A DNA stretch of 64,000 nucleotides from Candidatus Hydrogenedentota bacterium. Lineage in GTDB: Bacteria > Hydrogenedentota > Hydrogenedentia > Hydrogenedentales > SLHB01. Shown piece by piece: positions 17,665-27,422 of this stretch; the stretch's first letter is position 1, and the number at the start of each line of letters is the position of its first letter. The DNA lies in NCBI GenBank assembly GCA_016215105.1, contig JACRLJ010000106.1, positions 29,923 through 93,922 on the forward strand, written 5' to 3'. A program made the translations under genes and the position numbers. The notes beneath the pieces were generated by a model. The model made no database searches. It was given only the letters and a program-made list of their open reading frames with translations, and was not told the DNA's origin.

Positions 17665-18267
17665 CTATAGTCTCGCGAGATCATCACCACTTCCTCCCGG
17701 CGCAATCCCAGACGGGGCGTCGTCACCTTCATTCACCATTCTCCAAAGCGCCCAGACACAGCAGTCGGTGTGACTCACGTCCGGATAATTCGTCCTTAGC
17801 GAACACTGAATATCGAACGCGCAACCATATGAATCGATAAGTCCGACTCGTGAAAGCTCGCTGTTTTCAAAAGACGCCGGAAATCCACCGCAGTTTGTCA
17901 GAACGCTGATTCCACCCCTCTTATCGACCAGATCATACCCTTCGAAAACAAACCGTCGGTCGCTGAGTTCGCCTGCGCAGTCAAGACCCGGCTCGCGGAG
18001 CGCCGCAAGAACTTGCACGTCTGTGATAGCGCGAACGCGCTCGAGCAAGTAATCGAGGTCCCAGAAAAAATCACTCAAGAAGTCCTCGTGGACATTGTGA
18101 TTCCAATCCTCATCACTTATCTCGTCGATAACGTTTGGACAGAGAAGCTCATCAAGCGATACCACCTCGGTCAATTGAGTCAATCCGGACCATTTGACAT
18201 AGTTGCCCCATCGGCCCCCAGCATCCGGGCCAAATGGTTGGCACGCGATAAACATTGGCTTGATCAT
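17665..18267 (-). CDS. Acidic Cys-rich protein of unknown function
   Basis: A 200-residue acidic protein with eight cysteines and no signal peptide or membrane span. Recognisable blocks are QPFGPDAGGRWGNYVKWSGL, DEDWNHNVHEDF and LTNCGGFPASFENSELS. They read like a conserved cytoplasmic family but I cannot assign a function. The ribosome site is weak (GGGAG about 12 nt away), and a second ATG four codons later is possible. Neighbours on the same strand are membrane and pilin-like genes. Its acidic composition would fit an immunity- or adaptor-type protein, but nothing nearby supports that. Confidence 0.6.
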   Translation of the reverse strand: MIKPMFIACQPFGPDAGGRWGNYVKWSGLTQLTEVVSLDELLCPNVIDEISDEDWNHNVHEDFLSDFFWDLDYLLERVRAITDVQVLAALREPGLDCAGELSDRRFVFEGYDLVDKRGGISVLTNCGGFPASFENSELSRVGLIDSYGCAFDIQCSLRTNYPDVSHTDCCVWALWRMVNEGDDAPSGIAPGGSGDDLARL

Positions 18268-18336
18268 TCAGTCAATGCTCCCAGACTCTTCCTGCACGCC
18301 TTCCAAATCGAAATCAGTCCAATACCCCGCGCCTAC

Positions 18337-18558
18337 TCACATATACTTCCGCATCACCCAGTACAACACGCCCACCCCCACCGACACCGCCGCCGCGCCC
18401 CAGCCCGACTCGATCACCATAGGGACAATGCCAATGACAATCCCGAACACCAACGGCAACGGCTCCTTCTGCCGCACGCCATACACAAACATCGCCGTCC
18501 CCACCGCCCCCGTAACGATCACCACCATCCACCACAACCCGTCGCCTTCAGCGTTCAC
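18337..18558 (-). CDS. Small two-span membrane protein
   Basis: A 73-residue protein with two or three hydrophobic segments (about residues 8-26, 33-47 and 50-68) and a basic C-terminus. Its GTG/ATG start region overlaps the end of the upstream gene by 11 nt, so translation is probably coupled to the larger membrane protein. No family recognised; a helper subunit is inferred. Confidence 0.62.
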   Translation of the reverse strand: MNAEGDGLWWMVVIVTGAVGTAMFVYGVRQKEPLPLVFGIVIGIVPMVIESGWGAAAVSVGVGVLYWVMRKYM

Positions 18559-20065
18559 GCGCGCTCCCTTCCGCCACCCTCGTCCGGACCCGAACCAAGA
18601 ACGGAGCCAATAATACCAGCGGCGCGCCCAAGGGTGTATTCGAATAGACTGTCAGCGCCACGCCCGCCACGGCCAATACTAACCACGCGCCGACTTGCCT
18701 ACTGGAAAGCGTCTCAGTTGCCGCCCGCGCCTTCCGCCAGCGCCTCACCAAAACCAGCCCGCACATCACGCACCACAACCCAAACCCAACGCATACCGCG
18801 ACGCCAATCCAAACCACCCAAGGCGTCCTGCCGGCCTTCTCCGCGCGCGAATCCGCAAGCGCCGTACGAGTCAAACTGAACAGCATCCCAGTCTCCCCCA
18901 CATACGGTGCGTCCGATGCGCTCGAGAGCATACGCGGCCCCAGCATCGATCCATCCGGCAGCGGCCACGACGCGGCCAGCGCCTCAGCGCTCAGCGCATA
19001 GGCGTGGTCGGGCCGGCCGTGTACGCGCGCCGCCGCAACGCCGAATGCGCTCGCCGCCGTCCCAAACCCGCCAATCACCGGACCCGCGTCCACTTCCATC
19101 TGCCACGCCGATTCACGAGCTTCTCTCGAAAACTCGCGGAACCCCGCCAACATAGGCCGCTGCTCCCAGAAGCGCCTCTCGTACGCCGCGTACCACTGCG
19201 CCGCCGTATCCGGCCAAAGCTCCGGCGACCAAACCAGCATGAACGATATCCCCACGCCACGCGCCGGACCCATGCCGCGCCCGGACCGCGAATTCGCCCG
19301 ATAGGAAGGCAGCCCCGTCTCCGCGTCCAAGGCCTTGCCCTCAAACGCGCGCACCGCGCGCGCGACAAACGCCGAACGATCGGTTCCCAATACCGCATCG
19401 GCCCGCCGTATCGCCGCCACCGCCGACAACACATCAACCGGATAGCACTCGCCCGGATAATCGTCCAACAACCCGTGCGCCGACGCATCCATCTCGTTGG
19501 ATAGCGATTCCACCTGACTCGACAGCAACTCCCGATACCGCGCGTCCCCCGTCAACTTCTCATAACTGGTCAGCCCACTGATCAAAAGCATCCGATAGAA
19601 CAGATTCTCCCGCGTCAGATACCCGTCGCCCCAATAGTCCCGCACCCACTTCGCATGATTGGGATCGGCGATCAGCGCGGCCGCCGCCTCAATCGTCTCG
19701 CGCGCACACACCTTCGGCGCCACAGCCGCAAGTGACCTGTCCTTCTCCCACGCCTCTTGCAGGGATTCCGTCGCCCACAAATAGAACACCGCGCTGAACA
19801 CCGGCCACTCCGTCGTCGTTACGTTGACATGATCCTGCCGCGTCGCCCTGCCCGACGCCACGCGCGCCCGCGCCCAAGGCCCAAACTTCTCGGTCAGCGT
19901 CTTGTGCCAGCCGTACGTGAACCGGGGAATCTCCCCGGTCGCCAAACCGGGGTCGCGAAGCTCACGAATCACGATCACCGGAGGCGCCACGAAGTAATAC
20001 AGCCCCAGCCCCGCCAGAACGACCGCGTTGACATACATGCAGACTCGCAGCCCTTTGCTCACCAT
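18548..20065 (-). CDS. Membrane protein with exported helical-barrel domain
   Basis: About 505 residues. One N-terminal membrane span (residues about 8-26), then a large exported domain with helical repeats and motifs such as GVGISFMLVWSPELWPDTA and DAGPVIGGFGTAASAFGVAAAR, then two C-terminal spans. The domain resembles (alpha/alpha) barrels, and its C-terminal part is reminiscent of linalool dehydratase/isomerase-like proteins; that match is tentative. The ATG at 20065 is favoured over longer forms because a GGAGAG site stands upstream and the membrane span follows directly. It forms a coupled pair with the small membrane protein. Confidence 0.68.
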   Translation of the reverse strand: MVSKGLRVCMYVNAVVLAGLGLYYFVAPPVIVIRELRDPGLATGEIPRFTYGWHKTLTEKFGPWARARVASGRATRQDHVNVTTTEWPVFSAVFYLWATESLQEAWEKDRSLAAVAPKVCARETIEAAAALIADPNHAKWVRDYWGDGYLTRENLFYRMLLISGLTSYEKLTGDARYRELLSSQVESLSNEMDASAHGLLDDYPGECYPVDVLSAVAAIRRADAVLGTDRSAFVARAVRAFEGKALDAETGLPSYRANSRSGRGMGPARGVGISFMLVWSPELWPDTAAQWYAAYERRFWEQRPMLAGFREFSREARESAWQMEVDAGPVIGGFGTAASAFGVAAARVHGRPDHAYALSAEALAASWPLPDGSMLGPRMLSSASDAPYVGETGMLFSLTRTALADSRAEKAGRTPWVVWIGVAVCVGFGLWCVMCGLVLVRRWRKARAATETLSSRQVGAWLVLAVAGVALTVYSNTPLGAPLVLLAPFLVRVRTRVAEGSARER

Positions 20066-20214
20066 TCCCTCGCTCTCTCCTATACCACGTGTTTGGCCCA
20101 CGCAGCTCCCCACACGGCCCCATCAGCGCATAATCGCCAAAGTCCCTGCTAACGCCTCTTCAGACCATGTCAAGCCATGTCGTTTCTTCGTCTCCCCGCA
20201 ATACCCTCACAACG

Positions 20215-20258
20215 TGTCATTCTGAACGTAAGTGAAGAATCCGCGGCCAACGTGCGAG
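20215..20258. repeat. 44-nt dispersed repeat, copy 2 (TGTCATTCTGA type)
   Basis: Shares both ends and most central bases with 12828-12871, and likewise lies upstream of coding DNA in an intergenic gap. Confidence 0.75.
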
Positions 20259-20506
20259 CGCCGCACACTTCGCTCCAAACGCCCGTCTCGCACGGATTGA
20301 CGTCTCAAACCCACGCGTTCGACTCCAAATGACCAACACCCACGTGAATCGTCACACCCATACTATACCACCAATAACAACGTCGTAGCAAGGACTTTTC
20401 TATACAAAGACATAAGAAAAGATCTAGCGTAGTGAGGTATAACTAGGTTGCCATATCATCTTCTGTGGAGACTGCGTCTGGCACCGTTAGGCGCGCCAGA
20501 TCTTAG

Positions 20507-20561
20507 CCCACGGCGTGAGCCGTGGGATCAGCCCAAGCATGAGTGTCAGCCCTGTAAGGGC
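20507..20561. repeat. Pair of small hairpins (CCCACGGC-GTGA-GCCGTGGG and GCCCT-GTA-AGGGC)
   Basis: Two perfect stems 22 nt apart in the 590-nt gap between minus-strand genes: 8 bp with a GTGA tetraloop (20507-20526), and 5 bp with a GTA loop (20549-20561). The phrases resemble dispersed elements common in planctomycete-like genomes. The first has no T-run, so it is not a canonical terminator. Confidence 0.65.
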
Positions 20562-20651
20562 GAAAGACAACTTTGCCCCGTGGACGTCACGCCGGCGTAC
20601 TAAGATGCCAACAACACGAAACAATACGCTAAGTTCGTTCGCGCTTCCCGC

Positions 20652-21566
20652 CTAGCTCCCCGCTCGAAACACCGCCGAGAACGCCCCCGCCGCCGAAACT
20701 GCCGCTGCCTCCTTCGCCTGCGCCTCCCGCAACAATCCCACCTTCGTGTCGCTATCCATATCCTTGTCGCTAACCCGCTGAAGAAGACTCGCCAGATCCC
20801 GGTAGACCTCCGCCAATTCCGCCGCAAGCGCCGATGTCCCGGCGTACTCCCGCTGTATCTCGCCAAAATACTCGGACGCCATGGCCCGGCACTCCGACCA
20901 CACCGTCGCGTTCCACCAATTCCCGTGGCTCGCCCCAAACTTCGGCGCCGCGGCTATCCAATTCGCATACGCGTCAGGACCAACCCCATACCCGTCCATG
21001 CTGTACTGCGATGGATTCTTCTGAAGGTCAATCGCAAAATCCAGGCTCTGCAAAATGATCGTCCTGCGATCCGACGGCCGCGCCTTTTCAAATGCGAAGA
21101 AGCTCGCGTGAACGCGATCGCCGAACTCCTTCCAACTCCCAAACGACAATCGCGCCGGAGGAAAATCATTAACGCACACCCACGGCTGCGCGGTGAAGAA
21201 CCCCTCCGCGTCGTATCCGGTAATCAGCTGATTCTCCAAGTTCAGCAGCGCGCACGGCGTCCCCACGTCCAGCGCCGCGCACAACCGGCGTTCCACCTTG
21301 GCCCTTTCCTCCGCGCTGCTAGCGCGCGAGTAGAACCCCAAGTCTCTCACCTGCACGCCCAGATTACCCAGCAACCGATCGAACTCCGCCCGCTTCCAGC
21401 AGTAAGGCCCGCTCGGACACAGTTCCTTGTGGATGTTAATCAGAAACGCATGCCCGGTTCCCCCAAACACCGTCGCGGGACTCGCCTCGATCCCAAAATA
21501 GTCCACGACCCCTTTCACGACCCCCATCAACGTCGTGTTGAATCCCGGCATCGCCAAGTTCGTCAT
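20652..21566 (-). CDS. BtrH-like protein (butirosin H N-terminal-like fold)
   Basis: A 304-residue protein beginning at the ATG at 21566, which has a GGAGGCG site; longer starts give an unlikely N-terminus. Residues 30-60 (GGTGHAFLINIHKELCPSG) and the later YDAEGFFTAQPW resemble the BtrH-type papain-like acyltransferase or peptidase fold, which often appears as a stand-alone protein of unknown role. The C-terminal half is helical. There is no signal peptide. The active-site Cys of the family cannot be placed with certainty. No biosynthetic cluster surrounds it. Confidence 0.6.
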   Translation of the reverse strand: MTNLAMPGFNTTLMGVVKGVVDYFGIEASPATVFGGTGHAFLINIHKELCPSGPYCWKRAEFDRLLGNLGVQVRDLGFYSRASSAEERAKVERRLCAALDVGTPCALLNLENQLITGYDAEGFFTAQPWVCVNDFPPARLSFGSWKEFGDRVHASFFAFEKARPSDRRTIILQSLDFAIDLQKNPSQYSMDGYGVGPDAYANWIAAAPKFGASHGNWWNATVWSECRAMASEYFGEIQREYAGTSALAAELAEVYRDLASLLQRVSDKDMDSDTKVGLLREAQAKEAAAVSAAGAFSAVFRAGS

Positions 21567-22390
21567 CTTCACGCCACGCCTCCTTCCCGTAGTCGCACAC
21601 CCTTCAGACAAACACGCCAGGAGCGGCGCCCCCGACACGCGCCCTAGAAAACTTCGGCGGCTCAGTTACGTGCATCGCGGATTGTGAGTCACTCAGGATT
21701 CCCCGCGCTCACTGGATTGAATCACGGTTCGTGACATAGTCAACCCCACTCCCCAGCGCCCCGTTTCCCGACACCTCTCCACAATACCACCGTGTCAGAG
21801 ATTCGGCAATAGCCACAACGTATACCGGATGAACATAAATTCATCTGACATTCACGAAGCAATCATATTGGCCCCCTATAATCCAATCGAAGTAAAGAAC
21901 CACGAATTGCGGGGAAGCCCCGCGTGCGTTCCTGAGGGCTTGCCGAATAGCCGCCAATCTTTTGCCGGAGAATAGTCTGATTCTTGCCCAACGGCAAAAG
22001 CAAAAGGAAAGAGTTGAAGCCGATGAGAGTTAGTTGCATCACTATGATAATTCTGGTCGCAAGTATCATCCTGCCGACTGTCGTGCTCGGTATCATGTCA
22101 TCGCAGGCAGACGCGAACCCATCCGCGGCTCTCAGCCCTCGATTTCGAGATTGCCAAACACATACAAGCGAAACGTCTGCAAGAAGACAAACCGAAAAAC
22201 AGTAAGGATAGCGTTAACATAAGACGGTTTACTGTGAGAGTCTCGCTACTCACGCTGGCGCTATACCCATTGGCGCACGCCTGCGGCCGGCGAAAGCACG
22301 GGCCGTGACGGTACCTGCGACAGCGGCGCCAGCGTCACGGAAACGGCCTCACTGGGAAACTTCCAGGAGTCCAGGCACCGGTGAAGCCTC
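21567..22390. other. Long intergenic region
   Basis: About 820 nt between two minus-strand genes. Apart from the small candidate gene at 22023 it holds a lower-GC part (21780-22060). No repeat of the window's families and no RNA gene recognised. Confidence 0.4.
22023..22205 (+). CDS. Possible small exported peptide
   Basis: A 60-residue reading frame starting MRVSCITMIILVAS, a plausible signal sequence or membrane anchor, about 11 nt after AGGAAAG. After residue 35 composition becomes less protein-like, while another frame (22138 to about 22308) reads DFEIAKHIQAKRLQEDKP and further charged sequence. A frameshift in a small membrane-anchored protein, or chance, are both possible. Weak support. 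Confidence 0.28.
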   Translation: MRVSCITMIILVASIILPTVVLGIMSSQADANPSAALSPRFRDCQTHTSETSARRQTEKQ

Positions 22391-23828
22391 CTAGTAGTAC
22401 GCCTTGAACCGAGGCCAGAGCGCATCAAGCCTCGCTACCGGCCTGCGGCACAGGAATATCGGACGTCCGGTCCTCGACGCATTGCGCCACGGGTTGGGCG
22501 CTTCCGCCACGACACGCACATCTTGAAAGCAAGCTTTGAGCAAATCTTCCTTGTAACCGAATGCAATGACGCACTCTCCCGTCGCCCCTTGCGATCCCCA
22601 AAGGTAGTAGGAATTGTTACCGCTAATGGCGTCCGGAAGCCCCATTTCCCGCCCCAGGACGTTCACATTTGACGCGCTGTCGTATTCGTTCGTCAAGATG
22701 ACGCACCGCCTCTGTTCTTCCGTGTCTAGACCCCGGTACACGCCGAGATACGCCTGAAGTTCCTCGGGCCGGCGAAGTTGGTAGCGAAAGTCGAACGTCA
22801 GATCCGACGGGTCGTCTACCAATCGCAGCCGATAGCCCCGCGCGCGCATAGTATCCCCGCAGCCGCGTAAGGCGCCGTTCGAGCAGCACGGCGCCGCCCG
22901 CCATGAGCATGGGGTAGGCTGGGGCGAGGTAATATATCTTGGCCTTGAATGCCAGCATGACGGACAATACCGTGATGAATATCCATCCAGTAAGGCGATA
23001 AGAACGTCCTGCCTCACTCGTAAGGAAATAGACCAAGCCCGCTATCCAGACAATCGCTCCGAAAACGTTCAAGAACACGAACTGCGCGAGAAGGAATTCA
23101 AAGCGGGATGTACGTTGCATCGCGTTAGCGTTGATGCTTCGAACGAAGTCGAGCGTCGCCCAATCGTGCTGGTATTGCCAAAGAAGATTGGGCAGGAAGA
23201 TTAGAAACGAGATTACCGCCCCAAGCCACGGCCAAGCCGTAGCCAGGTCCTTTCGTCGGTGCGTGAGAGCAAGCCCAACCGCCATGCCGGTCCCCAGAAA
23301 GAGAGTTGTGTGCTTATTGAGAAGCGATACGCCCGCGAGCACGCCAATCGCTAGCCACCATCGCGGCTCATCGCGCTTTTCGAGAGTTACGAGGAGATGG
23401 ACGGCTATAAGCCAGAAGAGCACTTCGAAACAAGGGATATTCAGGAAGGCGCCGAAGCGAACCATCATCGGAGCGCACACGAAGCTTAGCGCCGCCAGGA
23501 ATTCGCCAAACAAACCAGCCCCCAGCCTTCGCGCCAGCCAACCGGTAAGTATGCAGCTCACGCCCAGCGCCAGAGCAGGAAAAAGCCGCAACGCAAACAC
23601 GTTCACACCCATCAACTCAGTGGCAAACCGCGCGGCCAGCGGAACGAATGGCGGGTGGTCTACGTACCCCCACGCCGGCCTCTCTCCACACGCGATGAAA
23701 TAGAGCTCGTCGCCGTGGAATCCGTACTGCCGATTCACCAAGAGGTGAAAGATAAAGAGACCAATCCCCATGGCGCCTGCACACCAAGGCATTCTCTCAA
23801 GGGAGTTGGTCCTGACCTCGCCTCTCAA
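22391..23828 (-). pseudogene. GT83/ArnT-like membrane glycosyltransferase, internally deleted and frameshifted
   Basis: From 23828, the frame encodes a polytopic dolichyl-phosphate-mannose-type glycosyltransferase: first loop with HGDELYFIACGERPAWGYVD (the acidic catalytic DE) and about ten membrane spans. After PMLMAGGAVLLERRL near 22870, it degenerates and stops at 22623. Another frame, from about 22855 to 22391, carries the family's C-terminal exported part (LPDAISGNNSYYLWG, ending WPRFKAYY). Between these points, intact members have some 60-100 residues with the last spans. The gene would move lipid-linked sugar onto lipid A or surface glycans. A GGGGGAG site seven bases before a TTG at 23828 supports that start; an ATG at 23792 is an alternative. 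Confidence 0.78.
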
Positions 23829-24006
23829 AGAGGTTCTCCCCCTGTACGCATCGAGTCCATAGCGCGGCAGCTCAGGCCAGCCACGACATTGACTAATCCC
23901 GAGATTCGAGCATTCCTCAGGATTCGCGATAACGGCACGGATGGTCGTCTCATGGTAGCCATCGTGCCGGTACTATACGAGACTGTTGGCGCCCAAACAA
24001 AGGTAG

Positions 24007-26844
24007 CTACTTCTGAAGCAAGGTCTTCGCCGTCACCAGTAAGTTAATGAACTCTGCGCGCTGGCCGCGCGGGTCGAAGCCGTTGGAGCCTTCGGCGATA
24101 GCGCGTGCGCTGTCGATCGTAGCTGTGCCTTTGAATTGCGAGTCGCGCAACACCATGCCGTACTCCGCGACGGCAGCGGCCCAGCGATAGTCACGCGAAG
24201 ATTGGTCGTAGCCCTGCCCCGGATCAGTTACCGGCGCGTCGATGCGCTTGCTTGCATCCGCATTGGGATCCTTATAACGAATTTTGATGGTCATCAACTC
24301 GCCGCTCGCTGCGGCTGCCCTCGGATCTTCTTTAAGCTGACGCGTTTGACTCGTTAGGTCGTCTAGCGTCTGCCCCGGACCTTGAGGCGCATACTTCAGT
24401 GGATCCAACCCCGGCCCCGAATACGCCACGCCCGCGGGCACGATCTCATACAACGCCGTCACTGCGTGCCCCGCGCCCATCTCACCGGCGTCCTTGCGGT
24501 CATCGTTGAAATCCTGAGGCGCAAGCAACCGGTCATCGTACCCAACGAGCCGGTACAGATTGACCTTGGCCGGATTGAACTCGACCTGAACTTTGACGTC
24601 TTTCGCAACCGTCACCAAAGTCGCTCCCGTCTGCTCGCCCAACACACGGTTCGCCTCATTGAAGTTGTCAATGTAAACATAATGCCCGTGCCCCTTGTCC
24701 GCCAACGCTTCGAGCCGGTCGTCCTTGATATTGCCGGACCCAAAACCCAACACCGTGAGAAAGATGTTCGACTTGGCGCGATCTTTGAGCGTCTGCACGA
24801 GAGCGTCATTTTCAGTGACCCCGACGTTGAAGTCACCGTCGGTCGCCAAGAGGACCCGGTTGATACCGCCAGGAATGAGATTCGCGTTAGCGACCGTGTA
24901 GCCAAGCTGAATCCCGCCCTCACCATTCGTCGACCCGTCGGCGTGCAAACTTTCAATCGCGGCAAGAATCGTGTTCTTGTCTTCACACGGCATTGACGCC
25001 AGCGCAATGCTCGCCGAATCCCGGTAGGTCACGATCCCCACCCGGTCACGCGCATTGAGCTTGCGAACCAGGAGCTTCATCGATTCCTTGAGCAACGGCA
25101 ACTTGTTGGCGTCGGCCATCGAGCCGGACACGTCAATCACAAACACGAAATTACCCGCCGCACGATCACTCATTGGCACATCCCTGGCCTTGAGCGCCAC
25201 CCGCGCCAAACGATGCTCCGGCGCCCACGGACACGGCGCCACCTCCACGCGTACCGCAATCGGGTCGGCGCCGGTCGGCCCCGCATATTCGTAACCAAAG
25301 TAGTTCAGCAGTTCCTCAATCCGCACCGCTTCCCTCGGGGGCAAATGGCCCTGGGTCAGGAAGCGACGGACGTTGGTGTACGACGCCGTATCCACATCAA
25401 TCGAGAATGTGGACAGGGGCGCTTGTAGAGGCGACTGGAAACCAGACTCTGCCGTTACCGGATAACTCCCAGAACCACTCCACCTGAGGCTGGTCTGGCC
25501 ACTCTCTAGACCCGAACCCTGTGATCGGTACGTATAGAACGGGATTTGGCTATTCACCCCATCACCATTGACGTCATAGCTCCATTCCTCCCTCCTACTA
25601 ATTCCCCAAACGTTGCCCACAGAAGAACCGCCGCCGCCAAAGCCGCCGCCAAAGCTTTCGCCGCCGAAGCCACCTCCGCCGCCGGTATTTCTCCCCGAAT
25701 TTCCGTGCGTAGTTTCGGCGCCAGCATTTTTCGTCTCAATATAACCTTGGTAGAGATCCACGCCGTTCCGCGGCGCCTCTACCTGCATCTTGTAAGGCTT
25801 AATTCCGGACGAATCGGTGCCCAAAGCCAATTGCTTTTGCGATTCAACGTCCTTCATGATTCGTGCGCGATCTTCATCAGTCTTCCTCTGGGAAGTCGTT
25901 CTGTCGGCCAATTGAAGCTCAACTTCTTCGACTGACCGCTGGGCTAACTGGAGCGAAGGGGCCGAAGCCTTAGGGGCAACGGTCGCCTTGGGAGCGCCCG
26001 ACGTCGCTGACGTGGCGACTCCCGTTGCCGACACATTCTTCTTGGCTGACAGTGTCTTATCCACCAAAACCGATGCCGAATCGGCTGGCGCTTTGGCTTT
26101 GGACGAAGGCGATGCGATTGACGCATGTTCTGATACTGTTGGTGGCGCGGGTTGTACGGCGACCTCGCTGCTTTCCTTTTGAGCCTGCCCATCAGTCTCC
26201 TGCAGGTTTCCTAGAGTCTCGGTATCTACCATCGGTTCATCAGGCGGCTTTACGGCCTCTGTAACCGCGTTTGACGCCGCTGGCGACGCGGTACTGGTAG
26301 CAGCTATCTCATCGATCTTCTTCCCATTTCCCCCCGGCGCCAATGCGGATTCAATCGCCAACGCAGTGACCTTTGCGAGGTCAAATGATTTCTCGTCGTC
26401 TGCTTTCGACGTTGATTCAGGCGCACGTGTGTTCGGCAGGACCGAATTGATGGAGTCAATTGTTTCTGTAAGCGCCGATTGTGCACGCTGGTCCCAATTC
26501 AATTCCGATACAAAGAATGTGATCGAAATAAGAATTGCGGCAGCGGCCGCAACGCCCCAGCCAACCCGTACGTACCAAAACCTGGTTTTCGTGGCCTCGG
26601 TGCCACGGCGTGCCCCCTTGTCCGCCGATAGAAGAATCGCTTGCCGTTGGTCTTCTGACAACGACTCCGCAGCTCCCAGTTGCAGCGCCGCGCGAGAGAC
26701 CTCTGCCGCTCTCTGAATCTCTTGGACCGCCGCCTGCGCGGCGTCATCATCGGCCAGGGCCTGTTCAAATTCGTTTCGCTCCGAATCATCCAATTCGCCC
26801 AAGGCGTAGGCCGTAAGACGGGGATCGTCCTGTTCGATGTTCAT
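24007..26844 (-). CDS. Membrane VWA protein with anti-sigma-like N-terminus (YfbK-like)
   Basis: A 945-residue protein. Residues 1-90 are a cytoplasmic helical region (LTAYALGELDDSERNEFE) like the start of ECF anti-sigma factors. One membrane span at about 93-113 follows, then a long Ala/Pro/Ser-rich linker and a Gly-rich run (387-406). From about 475 comes the vWF_A N-terminal module (FSIDVDTASYTNVRRFL), a VWA domain with MIDAS DVSGSM at 571-576, and a C-terminal DUF3520-type region (QGYDQSSRDYRWAAAVAEYG). The linker places the VWA domain outside the membrane. Its ATG overlaps the stop of the ECF sigma gene by four bases, so a sigma/anti-sigma-like pair is inferred. Confidence 0.88.
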   Translation of the reverse strand: MNIEQDDPRLTAYALGELDDSERNEFEQALADDDAAQAAVQEIQRAAEVSRAALQLGAAESLSEDQRQAILLSADKGARRGTEATKTRFWYVRVGWGVAAAAAILISITFFVSELNWDQRAQSALTETIDSINSVLPNTRAPESTSKADDEKSFDLAKVTALAIESALAPGGNGKKIDEIAATSTASPAASNAVTEAVKPPDEPMVDTETLGNLQETDGQAQKESSEVAVQPAPPTVSEHASIASPSSKAKAPADSASVLVDKTLSAKKNVSATGVATSATSGAPKATVAPKASAPSLQLAQRSVEEVELQLADRTTSQRKTDEDRARIMKDVESQKQLALGTDSSGIKPYKMQVEAPRNGVDLYQGYIETKNAGAETTHGNSGRNTGGGGGFGGESFGGGFGGGGSSVGNVWGISRREEWSYDVNGDGVNSQIPFYTYRSQGSGLESGQTSLRWSGSGSYPVTAESGFQSPLQAPLSTFSIDVDTASYTNVRRFLTQGHLPPREAVRIEELLNYFGYEYAGPTGADPIAVRVEVAPCPWAPEHRLARVALKARDVPMSDRAAGNFVFVIDVSGSMADANKLPLLKESMKLLVRKLNARDRVGIVTYRDSASIALASMPCEDKNTILAAIESLHADGSTNGEGGIQLGYTVANANLIPGGINRVLLATDGDFNVGVTENDALVQTLKDRAKSNIFLTVLGFGSGNIKDDRLEALADKGHGHYVYIDNFNEANRVLGEQTGATLVTVAKDVKVQVEFNPAKVNLYRLVGYDDRLLAPQDFNDDRKDAGEMGAGHAVTALYEIVPAGVAYSGPGLDPLKYAPQGPGQTLDDLTSQTRQLKEDPRAAAASGELMTIKIRYKDPNADASKRIDAPVTDPGQGYDQSSRDYRWAAAVAEYGMVLRDSQFKGTATIDSARAIAEGSNGFDPRGQRAEFINLLVTAKTLLQK

Positions 26845-27389
26845 GGTGTCAATCCTTGTCGTTCGGGGGTAAGCACGGCGCAGGCGCGCAGGCGTTCCCG
26901 GATAGTTTGAAGCGCCGTGTGGACGTGCAAGCTCACGGTCGTGTGCGGCATACCCAGGACCTGCCCGATCTCCCGGTAGCTGAGCCCGTCCTGGAATTTC
27001 AGCCGGAACACTTCCTGTTCCCGCTCCGGTAAGGTCTCCAGCGCCGCCAACACCATGGCGTGCGTCTCATTCTGTTCCGCCCGAACCGACGGTCCCGGCG
27101 CCGGACACGCCTGCAACTGCTCCTGCCGCTCCGCGAGCCCCTCCATACGGCCTTCCTTCTTGCGCACGTCCAGCGCGCGGTTTCGGCAAACCGTGTAGAG
27201 CCATGCGGCCATATGGCCGTCGATCCGCGCGCGGTCCGCCTGACAGAGTTGGAGAAACGTGTCCTGAACGACATCGCGCGCCGCCTCGAGGTTGCCGGTA
27301 AACCGCAGGGCATAGTTCAGCAAGGCGCGCTCATAGCGCTCCAATACCGCTCCTACCCATTCCTCCTGGCGTGACGCGTCGTCGCTCAT
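26841..27389 (-). CDS. ECF RNA polymerase sigma factor
   Basis: A 182-residue ECF sigma factor: sigma-2 region at about residues 20-90 (ALRFTGNLEAARDVVQDTFL, WLYTVCRNRALDVRKKE) and sigma-4 at about 120-170 (LPEREQEVFRLKFQDGLSYR, then an HTH with GMPHTTVSLHVHTAL). The ATG at 27389 has a GGGAG site; upstream codons in frame lack it. It overlaps the downstream VWA membrane protein by ATGA, so translation is coupled and the VWA protein is the likely cognate controller. It lies divergent to a hybrid histidine kinase. Confidence 0.92.
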   Translation of the reverse strand: MSDDASRQEEWVGAVLERYERALLNYALRFTGNLEAARDVVQDTFLQLCQADRARIDGHMAAWLYTVCRNRALDVRKKEGRMEGLAERQEQLQACPAPGPSVRAEQNETHAMVLAALETLPEREQEVFRLKFQDGLSYREIGQVLGMPHTTVSLHVHTALQTIRERLRACAVLTPERQGLTP

Positions 27390-27422
27390 CGCGAACTCCC
27401 GGGTATCCACGTGCTTCTCAGT

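Noticed and set aside
20507..20526. Intrinsic terminator
   Set aside because: The hairpin is perfect but no T-run follows on either strand; no canonical terminator was found in the window.
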